Assembly (NCBI RefSeq): GCF_002902565.1 | Contig: NZ_PPRC01000044.1 | Span: 1 to 43,142 of the forward strand | DNA: 43,142 nucleotides | Origin: Staphylococcus petrasii | Lineage (GTDB): Bacteria > Bacillota > Bacilli > Staphylococcales > Staphylococcaceae | Reading direction: 5' to 3' | Shown: in pieces, positions 15,621 through 24,621 of the stretch | Numbering within the stretch: position 1 is the first letter of the stretch | How the letters are laid out: every line of letters begins with the position of its first letter | Position numbers and translations under genes: made by a program | The notes under the pieces: generated by a model | Told to the model about the DNA's origin: nothing | Seen by the model: only the letters and a program-made list of their open reading frames with translations | Database searches by the model: none

Positions 15621-17108
15621 TTATTCTTCAATTTTTAATAAGGCTTCTGTTAATTGATGTGTTTGTTGATAAATTTGTTGGTAAATTTGATAATACGCTT
15701 CGTATTGACGGTGGCGTTCTTCGTTTGGTTCAAAGGTACGTTCGATATCGATAAATTGTTCGACACATTCATCGAAAGAGTTAAACCACTCTAAACCGTA
15801 TGCTGCAATCATTGCAGCTCCCATGCTCGGTCCTTCTTCATGTTTTAATTTTCGGATAGTAGCATTAAAAATATCAGCTTGCATTTGTAACCAAAATGCA
15901 CTCTTCGCACCGCCCCCAATAGATGTCACGTGCGTAATCTCTTTACCCGCTTCTCGAATCAACTGAATAGAGTCGTATAACGAATACGTAATACCTTCAA
16001 GCACGGCACGCGCAAAGTCGGCTTTCGTATGGCTACCACTAATTCCAATAAAGCTTCCACGAATAAACGCATCGCCATGAGGTGTGCGCTCTCCGGCTAA
16101 ATAAGGCGCAAATAAAAGACGGTTCGCACCAACAGATGAAGTACTGGCTTGCGCCACAATGTCGTCGAATGACTCATCTTCAAAGAATGTCTTCTTCAAC
16201 CAACTAAGGCTATAACCTGCCGCCAACGTTACCCCCATCGCATAAAAAGTTTGAGGTACGCTATGATCGAAGAAATGAATATTATTACGATAGTCAGTAT
16301 AGCTATCTTTTTCAACATTAAGAACGACTCCAGAAGTTCCAATACTGCATAGCGTATCGTTATCATTAATAATACCAGCGCCGATTGCACCACATGCATT
16401 ATCTCCACCGCCGGCAAAGACTTTCACTTGTTCGGTGAAACCAAGTTCTTGCGCTAATTCAGGACGAACATCCCCAACATAAGCTGTTGAACGCACTAAA
16501 GGAGGATAAATGTCGCCAAGGCCGAAATGATCTCCAACGTCGCGTGTCCAGTCATGCGTTTGTGGACTAAGTAATGACGTGCTTGCTGCGTCTGAATATT
16601 CCATATGCACTTGTCCTGTTAAACAATAGCGCACATAATCTTTCGGTAACACAAAGACATCTACTTGCTTCCAAATATCAGGTTCATGTTGTTTCACCCA
16701 TAACATTTTAGGCAAAGTGAACCCTTCAAGAATAGGATTACCATTTAAACGCTCTCCGTAGACCTCTTTGATTTGACGACATTGTTCAGAGTTACGTGTA
16801 TCATTCCATAATATTGCATGACGTACTGGAGCATGATTGGCATCCAGTGCAACTAAGCCGTGCATTTGTCCTGAGAATGAAATCCCCTTAACGACATAAT
16901 CTGACATTTTTGACGCTTCATTGAGATGTTTAATTCCTTGTTTAACCGCTTCAAACCATTCAGCAGGATCTTGTTCGCTGTAACCTGGACGCGTTTGAAT
17001 CAATGTCAGTGGTTCACTCGTTGATGCAACCATCTCTCCTTGTTGAGTCACTGCAATAATTTTAACCGCGCTTGTACCTAAATCAATACCTAACACAACT
17101 TCTTTCAT
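15621..17108 (-). CDS. xylB: Xylulokinase-like FGGY carbohydrate kinase
   Basis: 495-aa FGGY-family sugar kinase. GIDLGTSAVK is the N-terminal phosphate motif, ISFSGQMHGLVALD is characteristic of xylulokinases, and GGGAKSAFWLQMQADI is the C-terminal ATP motif. It would phosphorylate D-xylulose to xylulose 5-phosphate for the pentose phosphate pathway. The start is preceded by AAGGGTGGG. No xylose isomerase, transporter or XylR gene lies nearby, so it is an orphan kinase and the sugar could be another ketose. It has its own terminator. Family is certain, substrate moderately so. Confidence 0.85.
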   Translation of the reverse strand: MKEVVLGIDLGTSAVKIIAVTQQGEMVASTSEPLTLIQTRPGYSEQDPAEWFEAVKQGIKHLNEASKMSDYVVKGISFSGQMHGLVALDANHAPVRHAILWNDTRNSEQCRQIKEVYGERLNGNPILEGFTLPKMLWVKQHEPDIWKQVDVFVLPKDYVRYCLTGQVHMEYSDAASTSLLSPQTHDWTRDVGDHFGLGDIYPPLVRSTAYVGDVRPELAQELGFTEQVKVFAGGGDNACGAIGAGIINDNDTLCSIGTSGVVLNVEKDSYTDYRNNIHFFDHSVPQTFYAMGVTLAAGYSLSWLKKTFFEDESFDDIVAQASTSSVGANRLLFAPYLAGERTPHGDAFIRGSFIGISGSHTKADFARAVLEGITYSLYDSIQLIREAGKEITHVTSIGGGAKSAFWLQMQADIFNATIRKLKHEEGPSMGAAMIAAYGLEWFNSFDECVEQFIDIERTFEPNEERHRQYEAYYQIYQQIYQQTHQLTEALLKIEE

Positions 17109-17289
17109 GACTGCCCACCCTTTACATACTTCGTTTATAAATTCGCTATATGCTTCTATGAAATCAATTCAATTTGTGTTTATTTTTTATAAAAATAAAA
17201 TTAATTTCTCTAACCTACACTTTTTATCATATCGATTTTATCTATAATTTCAATAGTTGCTTCTATATTAATTACTTTTAATTATGAAA

Positions 17290-17344
17290 AAGAGCAGCGC
17301 AACGGAATCAATTTTACCTCAACTGATTTCGTTGTACTGCTCTT
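17290..17344 (-). terminator. capD: Terminator of the cap operon
   Basis: AAGAGCAG / CTGCTCTT extends inward through CAACG/CGTTG and AATCA/TGATT with small bulges, 50 bases past the end of capD, and is followed on the minus strand by TTTTCATAATT. Confidence 0.85.
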
Positions 17345-17393
17345 GGTAGAAAATATTTAGTTATGTGCTTTCAACATCTCACACTTTTTAAAA

Positions 17394-18995
17394 TTATCGG
17401 TTACCTACGTCATGACCAATTTCTACGGTATGATCATTTTTATTGTAAATCGCACCTTGAACACTACCAAAGTTAGGGTCATTACGTTTTTCTTGAACAC
17501 CGTAACCTAGACGTTTAAATTCATTGATGTCTGCGTCTTCCATGGCATTTTCATAAAAGACCGTACCACCATCGTTATAAAAACGTGGTTTATCAATAGA
17601 TTCTTGAAGTGTGCCATTGCCTCTTAAGTAATCAATAATGACTTCATTAAGAATAGTTGGAATTTTATTTCCTCCTGGTGTACCGATACCCATGTAGAAG
17701 TCAGGACCGACTACAATAGTTGGTGCTGTATAAGAACGTGGTGCTTTATGTTTTTCACCAAAGTTAGGACTATTAGGATCATTAGAGAAGTTTGTTAATG
17801 AGTTGTTCATGTAGAACCCTTCTTTAACAAATTTTCCTGAACCAAAGAAACTAGATAACGTATTAGTCGTACTTGCGAGTTTACCGCTCTTATCAATGAC
17901 TACAAAGTGCGTCGTACTTGTGTTATTGATTTGTTGCGTATTAAAGTCACTTCCATTATTAACGTCTGAGCTAGAATTAATACTATTTAAACGGCTCAAT
18001 AGATAATCATCAGATAAATGCGTATCACTACTAGCTTCTTGGCCGTTAACAACATCTCTATTACGATACATTACATCACGTGATTTAATGATGCCTGATA
18101 TAAAGTCAGCGCGATTATTTTGAGAATCTAAGCTTTCATCAATTTTTAAACCTTGTAACATCAATGTACCACCGAGTGGATTTGAAGCAGAATACACAGT
18201 GTTATTTAAGAATTTCGTACTGGTTGGTTTCTTTTCTTCTGTTTTAAAAGCTTTAAAGTCATCTTCCGTTAATTCGTCATCTATTTGTTTTGAAATACTT
18301 TTTCCGATATCTTTATAGAAATAGCTTGGGCCATCATCTCGAATCTTTTTCAACGTTTTCGCTAGAGCGTCTTGTTTTACAACATCGCCTTCACGTACAG
18401 TACGTTTACCTTTAAAGAAAGGTGAATCGCGATCAATATCAGAACCGAACATTTTTAAACTGCGCTCTAATTCTGCATCTACTTCAAAGCCATCTTCCGC
18501 TAAAGGGATGACATAGTTAAGGATTTTCTTTTCATCCATTTTACCTTCGCGTTCATGCATATCATGTAACCCTTGTACAAAGCCTGGCGTCCCTATTTGG
18601 TCACCCTTTTTATAATTAAAAGAAGACATCGTTTTATATTCATACATTCTAGGCTCTTCGCCATCTTTGCCATCATAAGTTAAGGTAGCACCACCGCCAC
18701 CTAAACCTGATGAATGGGGTTCTGTCACTGCAAGTGCGTACGAAACACCCATAGCAGCGTCAACAGCGTTACCCCCCTCTTCAATAATCTTATTACCTAC
18801 ACTCGTTGCAATGGCATTGTTAGATGCTACGCCATAGGTTTTATTATTACCAGAGGATTTATGGTTGGTAATTTTATTCTCAAATAAAGTGTCTTTATCA
18901 GGTCTATCTTCTTTTTTAAAATAATAAAATGTAAATGAAATCAGAATCGTCACTACTAAAATAATAGTGAGCATCACTTTATTATAGATATTCAT
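17394..18995 (-). CDS. capD: Poly-gamma-glutamate anchoring gamma-glutamyltransferase CapD
   Basis: 533-aa gamma-glutamyltranspeptidase-family protein. Residues 5-26 form a membrane anchor or signal (IYNKVMLTIILVVTILISFTF). The large-subunit part includes GGNAVDAAMGVSYALAVTEPHSSGLGGGG. Self-cleavage should occur before Thr-361 in NTSTTHFVV, which becomes the N-terminal nucleophile; SFFGSG and GTPGGNKIP follow. In Bacillus anthracis CapD links the polymer to peptidoglycan. It is the last cap gene, starting one base after the small CapE-like gene. Length and motifs look intact. Confidence 0.95.
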   Translation of the reverse strand: MNIYNKVMLTIILVVTILISFTFYYFKKEDRPDKDTLFENKITNHKSSGNNKTYGVASNNAIATSVGNKIIEEGGNAVDAAMGVSYALAVTEPHSSGLGGGGATLTYDGKDGEEPRMYEYKTMSSFNYKKGDQIGTPGFVQGLHDMHEREGKMDEKKILNYVIPLAEDGFEVDAELERSLKMFGSDIDRDSPFFKGKRTVREGDVVKQDALAKTLKKIRDDGPSYFYKDIGKSISKQIDDELTEDDFKAFKTEEKKPTSTKFLNNTVYSASNPLGGTLMLQGLKIDESLDSQNNRADFISGIIKSRDVMYRNRDVVNGQEASSDTHLSDDYLLSRLNSINSSSDVNNGSDFNTQQINNTSTTHFVVIDKSGKLASTTNTLSSFFGSGKFVKEGFYMNNSLTNFSNDPNSPNFGEKHKAPRSYTAPTIVVGPDFYMGIGTPGGNKIPTILNEVIIDYLRGNGTLQESIDKPRFYNDGGTVFYENAMEDADINEFKRLGYGVQEKRNDPNFGSVQGAIYNKNDHTVEIGHDVGNR

Positions 18996-18996
18996 A

Positions 18997-19158
18997 CTAA
19001 CTGGCCCCTTTAGATAAATATTGCTCCGTTATATTTTTTAAGTCATTCTTTTCAAATTGATCAAGGCCTTCATTCGCTTTCGAAAAAGTTACCATCAATA
19101 AGATAACTATGATAATGATGGTCGTTAAGATACCTACCCAATGCTTTTTAATATTCAT
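18997..19158 (-). CDS. capE: Small CapE/PgsE-like membrane protein
   Basis: 53-aa protein between capA and capD. It overlaps the end of capA by 11 bases and ends one base before capD. One membrane helix (residues 7-24, WVGILTTIIIIVILLMVT) is followed by a charged tail with ANEGLDQFEKNDL. Position, size and layout match CapE of B. anthracis (47 aa) and PgsE of B. subtilis (55 aa), small subunits needed for full polymer production. A GAGGATATACC ribosome site precedes the ATG. Such short genes are often missed. Confidence 0.85.
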   Translation of the reverse strand: MNIKKHWVGILTTIIIIVILLMVTFSKANEGLDQFEKNDLKNITEQYLSKGAS

Positions 19159-20221
19159 AGGTATATCCTCCATTCTCTTGTTTCAGATGAATTGTTTTAT
19201 CCTTGATGTTGTTGTAATAACGTTGCTCTTCCATTCTGTTCATCTTATCTTTAGTGATTTTACCGTCTGCACCGCGCACAGGTGTTAGATGAAACTTGTT
19301 ATGTTGTCCATCCCAATCATGTTGTACAACCAAACCTTTTTGGTTTTTCGATAAGAATGAATCTGATGTTAGATTTCCTAAGCTATAGAAGATACTTGCA
19401 TTTTTATATTTTTCTACTTTTTGTACCACAGTATTATGACCAATGATGACGTCCGCCCCCGCATCGATTAAAGCATGTCCATAGACCTTTTGTCGGTCAG
19501 TTACATTACGTTCATTCGGAATACCCCAATCCACGTTGACGACGACTAAATCATTGCTTTGTTTTAAGTTTTTAATCAACGGAACAAAGATTTTTGGGTC
19601 TAAACTAATAGAAGTCGTATTTTTAAGTGGGTCTTCATAATTCGATTCCACATCTGTAAAGGAAACGTTAGCTATTTTCTTCCCTTTCACATTTTGTTGC
19701 ACCGTTTTACTATTGATTAAATTAGAGCCATTTCCAGTTAAGAAGTTATAATCTGTTTGCGCTTCTACTTTTTTACTCAAATCCTGAGCTTGCACATTAT
19801 CAATCGTGTTATTAATTAAATTAACACTCTTAATATTCTGCTTTTTCAAGAACATAATATTGTCTAAATTTTTATTTAGATTATCTGTTGCATTTTTTGA
19901 AAAGTGACTAACAATAAGCGAAGCAGTTGAGAAATCACTATTATGTAATGGTTCTTTCAAGCTAGCAAATACATCATTCAAGTTCATTTTTCTAATATGT
20001 GGATTTAATGTAATGTTTCCTAAATATGTACTGCGAATTGCATTAGGATTAGACTTTGGCATTGCTTCTACTGGCTCAATCTTTACAGCACGAATAGCAA
20101 AGACTAAAAGAACGAATGCAACTATTAAAACGATAAGTGTGTAAATAAAATTTCGACGTTTATGGCGTTTAGATTGCTTAAGTAACCATTCGCTCGCTGT
20201 TAACCGTTTTTTCTTTTTCAT
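19148..20221 (-). CDS. capA: Poly-gamma-glutamate capsule synthesis protein CapA
   Basis: 357-aa member of the PGA_cap family (metallophosphatase-like fold). A cytoplasmic KR-rich N terminus and one membrane helix (about residues 24-45, FIYTLIVLIVAFVLLVFAI) place the rest outside. YLGNITLNPHI begins the domain; DWGIPNERNVTDRQKVYGHALIDAGADVIIGHN holds the conserved Asp and His residues. CapA assists export of the glutamate chain. At 357 residues it is somewhat shorter than Bacillus homologues of about 400. AAGGAG lies before the ATG; it starts 23 bases after capC. Confidence 0.94.
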   Translation of the reverse strand: MKKKKRLTASEWLLKQSKRHKRRNFIYTLIVLIVAFVLLVFAIRAVKIEPVEAMPKSNPNAIRSTYLGNITLNPHIRKMNLNDVFASLKEPLHNSDFSTASLIVSHFSKNATDNLNKNLDNIMFLKKQNIKSVNLINNTIDNVQAQDLSKKVEAQTDYNFLTGNGSNLINSKTVQQNVKGKKIANVSFTDVESNYEDPLKNTTSISLDPKIFVPLIKNLKQSNDLVVVNVDWGIPNERNVTDRQKVYGHALIDAGADVIIGHNTVVQKVEKYKNASIFYSLGNLTSDSFLSKNQKGLVVQHDWDGQHNKFHLTPVRGADGKITKDKMNRMEEQRYYNNIKDKTIHLKQENGGYTYEY

Positions 20222-20244
20222 TACTTTACGCTCCTTGCTCGCGA

Positions 20245-20697
20245 TTAATTAATAAAGCTGTATAAGAACAAGATGACATAGGTAATACATGTTAATAACA
20301 TTGTTGAAGCTAATGTAATCACGACACCTTGTTTTTGAATTGTGTTGGCAATGATACCAGGAATAACGACACCAATGCCTGAAACTTCAACTGTTTCAAA
20401 TGGTGTTAATGGATAAATTAAGTCAAAGATAAATTTCAATACCATTCCTGTGAGTATCATCGCTGCAAATTTACGTCGTCCGTATAAAATCACCCATCTG
20501 CTAATACCAAATGTCACAATAAAGTAAGTTAAACAACTAATAACGAGCACAGATAACAACATAATAGGCTGATCAAATATAAGTGCTAAATAACCAGGTA
20601 CTACGAGTCCTGCTGGATTGATTCCAAATTTCTCTGCAAAGATTAAACTTAATACAATGCCGACGAATAAGGAGAAGTATAATTCTGAACCTATCAT
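20245..20697 (-). CDS. capC: Poly-gamma-glutamate synthesis membrane subunit CapC
   Basis: 150-aa integral membrane protein with about four or five helices (SLFVGIVLSLIFAEKFG; GYLALIFDQPIMLLSVLVISCLTYFIVT), matching CapC/PgsC in length. It forms the membrane synthetase complex with CapB. ATG at 20697 lies one base after the capB stop, and its ribosome site GAAGGGATAG is inside the capB 3' end, indicating coupled translation. Confidence 0.95.
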   Translation of the reverse strand: MIGSELYFSLFVGIVLSLIFAEKFGINPAGLVVPGYLALIFDQPIMLLSVLVISCLTYFIVTFGISRWVILYGRRKFAAMILTGMVLKFIFDLIYPLTPFETVEVSGIGVVIPGIIANTIQKQGVVITLASTMLLTCITYVILFLYSFIN

Positions 20698-20698
20698 T

Positions 20699-21856
20699 TT
20701 ATTCTATCCCTTCTATAAATTCTGTTATTTTTCCGCCTGGACCATGAATATTACCTACGCAGAAAATAAGCGCATTATGTGATTCTTTAATAATTGCTTT
20801 TTCGATATCACTAAATTCATGGTTTTCAAAATTAAGATATTTTTTTTCTGGTAAATGTTGCATGACATCTGTCACCATTTGCGTACTCTTACCTGTACAA
20901 ATAAGTGTGTCAAATTCAACATCTTCAATAAAGTTTTCAGCAAATTGTCGAGTACGGTCTACCCTATCTGAACGACAATTTAAAATAACTACTTTTTTAG
21001 TGTAAGGATAGTTATAAGATTCCACTTTATTTAAAATTGCTTTCGTAGATTGCGGTTCATTCGCTGCAAATGCATTAACAAATACATTTTTTGTGTTATT
21101 TGCATTAAAATATTTAATTTCAACCGCACCTGGATCAGGTGGCGCATTTAACATGCCCCTTAAAGCGACATCTTTATCTACACCTACTGCTTGCGCTACT
21201 CCTAATGCAATAGCTACATTATCTGGAAAGACTAAGTAGTCAAATTTTCTTAAATAAGATTCAGGAATCTCGTCTTTATCTACTACTATTAATTCGGTTT
21301 TACGTTTTTTGGCTTCTTTGGCAAAAAAGTCAGTATAAGCATCTTTCATAACAACCAATTTCCCTTTGCGAGGAATCGTTGCAGTGAATGCTTGCGCAAC
21401 ATCTTGTAAAGTTGGCCCTAAGACATCCATATGGTCTTCCATTACATTGACGATAACGCCAATATTCGCTTTAACTAAATCTTCTTGGAAGACGATTTGA
21501 TAATCAGGATTAACCGCCATACATTCATTTACCAAAGCATTCGCTTTCCGTTTAACTACTTTTCGAACAATATCTCGTTGTTCGCCAATATTTGCCCCTT
21601 GAGGTTTTCGAATTACTGGATATTCTTTCTCTGTAAACCAATACATCATACGAGCGTCTGTTCCTGTAGTTTTACCTATAACATGATAATGGTCTTCTCT
21701 TAATACGCTATAAATCATCCTTGTAATCGTTGACTTACCTCGGATACCGTTAATGTTGATTCGTAGGGGAATTTTCTCTAATCGATTACTATGGCGTTTC
21801 TTTTCTCTAATACCGAGCCATAATATTAATACGATACAAATTGTAATAAGAATCAA
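20699..21856 (-). CDS. capB: Poly-gamma-glutamate synthase CapB (Mur-ligase-like ATPase)
   Basis: 385-aa ATP-dependent amide ligase that polymerises glutamate through gamma linkages. After a short N-terminal membrane segment (residues 1-15) comes the Walker A loop NGIRGKSTITR (Gly-40 Lys-41 Ser-42). NVMEDHMDVLGP and VILNCRSDRVDRTRQ are other Mur-ligase-type motifs. TTG at 21856 is the likely start, about 8 bases after AGAGAGGG. It is the first gene of the capB-C-A-E-D operon. S. aureus lacks this polymer; S. epidermidis and other coagulase-negative species use it for resistance to phagocytes and salt stress. Confidence 0.95.
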   Translation of the reverse strand: MILITICIVLILWLGIREKKRHSNRLEKIPLRININGIRGKSTITRMIYSVLREDHYHVIGKTTGTDARMMYWFTEKEYPVIRKPQGANIGEQRDIVRKVVKRKANALVNECMAVNPDYQIVFQEDLVKANIGVIVNVMEDHMDVLGPTLQDVAQAFTATIPRKGKLVVMKDAYTDFFAKEAKKRKTELIVVDKDEIPESYLRKFDYLVFPDNVAIALGVAQAVGVDKDVALRGMLNAPPDPGAVEIKYFNANNTKNVFVNAFAANEPQSTKAILNKVESYNYPYTKKVVILNCRSDRVDRTRQFAENFIEDVEFDTLICTGKSTQMVTDVMQHLPEKKYLNFENHEFSDIEKAIIKESHNALIFCVGNIHGPGGKITEFIEGIE

Positions 21857-22288
21857 AATAGTGCCCTCTCTTTGATTGATTTTGTATTAAGTTGTGTTTA
21901 AACCATTTTAAACAATTATGTATTTTGAAAATGAAGAAAATAAATTTATTAATATAGATTAAATTAATAATTTGATTTTACTTTCATTCCTAGTAATAGC
22001 TTGCTAAAAATAGACATTCAACTATTACTACCAATAAAGGTATGCTAACACGTGCATGTTTTGTCAGTTTTAAAAATGTAAACCGAATGTTAAAAAGCTT
22101 TTACGTTTGTAAATCTTTTTAGAATTTTTAAATATTGCGTTATTTAAAATGATAAAATACTTTTTTTATTTTTAACAGGGATAATTGAAATTTGGCAAGT
22201 AAACAAATATTTACCCTCTATTTACACTAACTTAAAATTCTGATGTTACCTTAGACATGAATAAAGCTATGAATTCAGGAGGGACTCA
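21857..22288. other. Intergenic region between capB and the divergent membrane-protein gene
   Basis: 432 bases with no gene, about 75% A+T. It must hold the cap operon promoter (leftward) and the promoter of the 105-residue gene (rightward). Inverted fragments occur (TTAAA-rich arms at 21897-21915), but I cannot assign an operator or riboswitch with confidence. Confidence 0.5.
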
Positions 22289-22606
22289 ATGAGCAGACCC
22301 ATGACAAAACCCGTAAAAATCGCAGTTAGCATTTACCTAGCCATCATATTACTAGGTTGTACTAGTTACTTAATCTTTATTCTTGTGGGTAGTTTACAAG
22401 GCAATGATATGAGTCGTTCTGTATTAGATACTGACCCTCATCACATTAACAACGTAACTAAAACATCAAATGAAGACATCCGTGAATTAAATATGAATAA
22501 AGCAAACGAAGCTAATGAATTACCTAAAGATGAAATAGCTACAAACACACAATCTACACAGTTAGATATTTATAATAAAAAAGCAAATGCCCAAACATCC
22601 GATTGA
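22289..22606 (+). CDS. Small membrane-anchored extracytoplasmic protein, unknown function
   Basis: 105-aa protein with a basic N terminus and one hydrophobic helix, residues 8-34 (VKIAVSIYLAIILLGCTSYLIFILVG). The Cys in LLGC could be a lipidation site, but the helix continues beyond it, so a simple anchor is more likely. The rest is hydrophilic, Asn/Asp/Glu/Thr-rich and probably outside the membrane. AGGAGGGA precedes the ATG. It is divergent from the cap operon and followed by a terminator that overlaps its 3' end. I recognise no family. Confidence 0.75.
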   Translation: MSRPMTKPVKIAVSIYLAIILLGCTSYLIFILVGSLQGNDMSRSVLDTDPHHINNVTKTSNEDIRELNMNKANEANELPKDEIATNTQSTQLDIYNKKANAQTSD

Positions 22607-22628
22607 TAGATGATAGGCATTTGCTTTT
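22579..22628. terminator. Bidirectional terminator
   Basis: AAAAGCAAATGCC / GGCATTTGCTTTT form a 13-bp stem. It overlaps the last codons of the 105-residue gene and also follows the convergent AraC-family gene. Confidence 0.85.
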
Positions 22629-22631
22629 ATT

Positions 22632-23516
22632 TCATTTAAAGTCTTTGGCGTATTGAATTTGAAACTGTTTAGGCGTCAGTTGGTATTTTTGTTTAAACAT
22701 CTGAATAAAATAACTCGTCGTTGAGAACCCACATGTCATCGCCACTTCTGTGACACTATGCTTCATATACATTAATTGCTTAGCACTTTGTTCTAAACGG
22801 TAATTTTGAAGAAAGTTAAAAGGCGTATCCCCTACAAAGCGTTTAAATAATTTAATCGTTTCCGCTTCACTTATCTGCATTAATTGACTTAGCTCTTGTA
22901 ACGTTACTTTTTTCTGATAATGAGCTTGTAAATATTCAATACATTGCTTAACTCTTGGGTCAAAGAAGTAATGATTTGTTTTATTATATTTTCCGAAAAT
23001 TAATAATAAATAATTAAGACATCGATAAAATTCACTTAACACTTCTAATTGATAATACTCTTGTTGTGCTATAAAAGTTTGTCCTACCTTTTCAATACTA
23101 TCCAATAAGCACACATCTTCCTCAATATGACGTTCTAATTTAATAAACGGAATTGTAGACGCTTGATCAATAATATAATTCATATATTTGAAATTAATAT
23201 ATTCTGTCACATCAGGTAAGCCTACGTTCCAACAATAAAAACGCGAATTAGGCTGAACTTCATGAATTTCATGCACAATATTTGAGTTAATAAATAACCC
23301 TTCTCCTTGTTCAATCACTATCTCATTATCTGCTATCTTCACTTGGACCGTTCCTTCAGTTACATACATGAACTGCAAAGCGTAGTGCCAATGTAGTGGT
23401 ATATATCCTAATAACGTTTCATTTAATTTAGTATGTAAAATAATATGAGGCCAGCGTCCATCAGGATAATTAATCTTTTCCTCTAAATCTTCAGTGATAA
23501 TCATACGTCTACTCAT
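22632..23516 (-). CDS. AraC-family transcriptional regulator
   Basis: 294-aa regulator. An N-terminal cupin-like sensor (HWHYALQFMYVTEGTVQVKIADNEIVI split across the beta barrel) is followed at the C terminus by two helix-turn-helix motifs: VTLQELSQLMQISEAETIKLFKR and SVTEVAMTCGFSTTSYFIQMFKQ, then YQLTPKQFQ. ATG at 23516 is chosen because GAGGTG is 8 bases upstream; an earlier ATG has no such site. It is divergent from an EamA-type exporter gene, the usual arrangement for a regulator and its target, so it may control that exporter. The signal is unknown. Confidence 0.9.
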   Translation of the reverse strand: MSRRMIITEDLEEKINYPDGRWPHIILHTKLNETLLGYIPLHWHYALQFMYVTEGTVQVKIADNEIVIEQGEGLFINSNIVHEIHEVQPNSRFYCWNVGLPDVTEYINFKYMNYIIDQASTIPFIKLERHIEEDVCLLDSIEKVGQTFIAQQEYYQLEVLSEFYRCLNYLLLIFGKYNKTNHYFFDPRVKQCIEYLQAHYQKKVTLQELSQLMQISEAETIKLFKRFVGDTPFNFLQNYRLEQSAKQLMYMKHSVTEVAMTCGFSTTSYFIQMFKQKYQLTPKQFQIQYAKDFK

Positions 23517-23628
23517 GTTGAAACACCTCAATATCTTGATAGTTTTAATCACTATTTGAGTATTATCTTATTTAATAACATTATATTATGAGATTTATAA
23601 TTTAACAAAATAGATGGAGGTGCATTGA

Positions 23629-24543
23629 ATGACTCGCACGCAACACAGATTAAAAGGTGTGCTCTTCGCTATTATCGGGGCTACATTATGGGGTTTAGGT
23701 GGCACCGTTTCTGATTTATTATTCAACCAACGCGGTATAGACGTGGATTGGTATGTTACTGCGCGTCTTATTGTAAGCGGGATCTTCCTCTTAGGCGTTT
23801 ACAAAGTGTTATATCCAAAGCGCTCTATATTAGTGGTTCTTAAAAATTTAAAAATATTCATCAGTTTACTAATTTATAGTTTGATAGGCATGTTATTTGT
23901 GCAATACGCCTATATGGCTTCAATTGCTACAGGAAATGTAGCCGTCGCTACTTTACTACAATACATAGCGCCCGTTTACATCATTATTTGGTTTGTCATT
24001 CGTGGATTAGACGTATTTCGCCCTTTTGATATTTTAGCAATCGTTATGACATTAGTAGGTACGTTCTTACTTTTAACCAACGGCTCAATATCTCATTTAG
24101 TCGTTTCTCCTACAAGTTTGTTTTGGGGCATTGTAGCTGGCTTAGCTTTGGCATTTTATACCATATACGCTACTGGTTTACTTGAAAAGTTCCCTTCCCT
24201 ATTAATTGTAGGTTGGGCCATGATCATTTCAGGCATTGCAATGAATTTTAAACATCCAATTTGGCAGTTCCACGCTAGCAGTTTAAGTATTTCAACTATC
24301 TTTTATTTAATATTTGGAATAATTGCAGGTACCGCATTAGCCTTCTATCTATTTATTGATAGCTTACAATATCTTTCGCCTAAAGAAACAACTTTACTAG
24401 GGACGATCGAACCTGTGATTGCTGTCATTACGAGTGCATTATGGTTGGACGTTTCATTTAAACCAGTACAAGTCGTCGGTATCGTTATAATTCTTGTGTT
24501 GATTTTGATATTATCTCTGAAAAAACAGCCCGAAACTTTATAG
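23629..24543 (+). CDS. EamA/DMT family transporter
   Basis: 304-aa membrane protein with about ten helices in two EamA repeats (residues 8-140 and 155-300): LFAIIGATLWGLGGTVSDLLF in the first, SPTSLFWGIVAGLALAFYTIYA in the second, with the typical LLGTIEPVIAVITSALWL near the end. The family exports amino acids, metabolites or drugs. AGATGGAGGTG precedes the ATG. It is divergent from the AraC-family gene, which probably controls it. The substrate is not evident. Confidence 0.88.
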   Translation: MTRTQHRLKGVLFAIIGATLWGLGGTVSDLLFNQRGIDVDWYVTARLIVSGIFLLGVYKVLYPKRSILVVLKNLKIFISLLIYSLIGMLFVQYAYMASIATGNVAVATLLQYIAPVYIIIWFVIRGLDVFRPFDILAIVMTLVGTFLLLTNGSISHLVVSPTSLFWGIVAGLALAFYTIYATGLLEKFPSLLIVGWAMIISGIAMNFKHPIWQFHASSLSISTIFYLIFGIIAGTALAFYLFIDSLQYLSPKETTLLGTIEPVIAVITSALWLDVSFKPVQVVGIVIILVLILILSLKKQPETL

Positions 24544-24554
24544 CCCAAATTTAA

Positions 24555-24594
24555 AGAGAGCGGAATGACGTAACTTTACTTCATTCCACTCTCT
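24555..24594. terminator. Bidirectional terminator
   Basis: AGAGAGCGGAATGA pairs with TCATTCCACTCTCT (one mismatch) between the convergent EamA and KGG-repeat genes. Confidence 0.85.
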
Positions 24595-24621
24595 ATTTCA
24601 TTATGTTAAAGTCAATCATAC

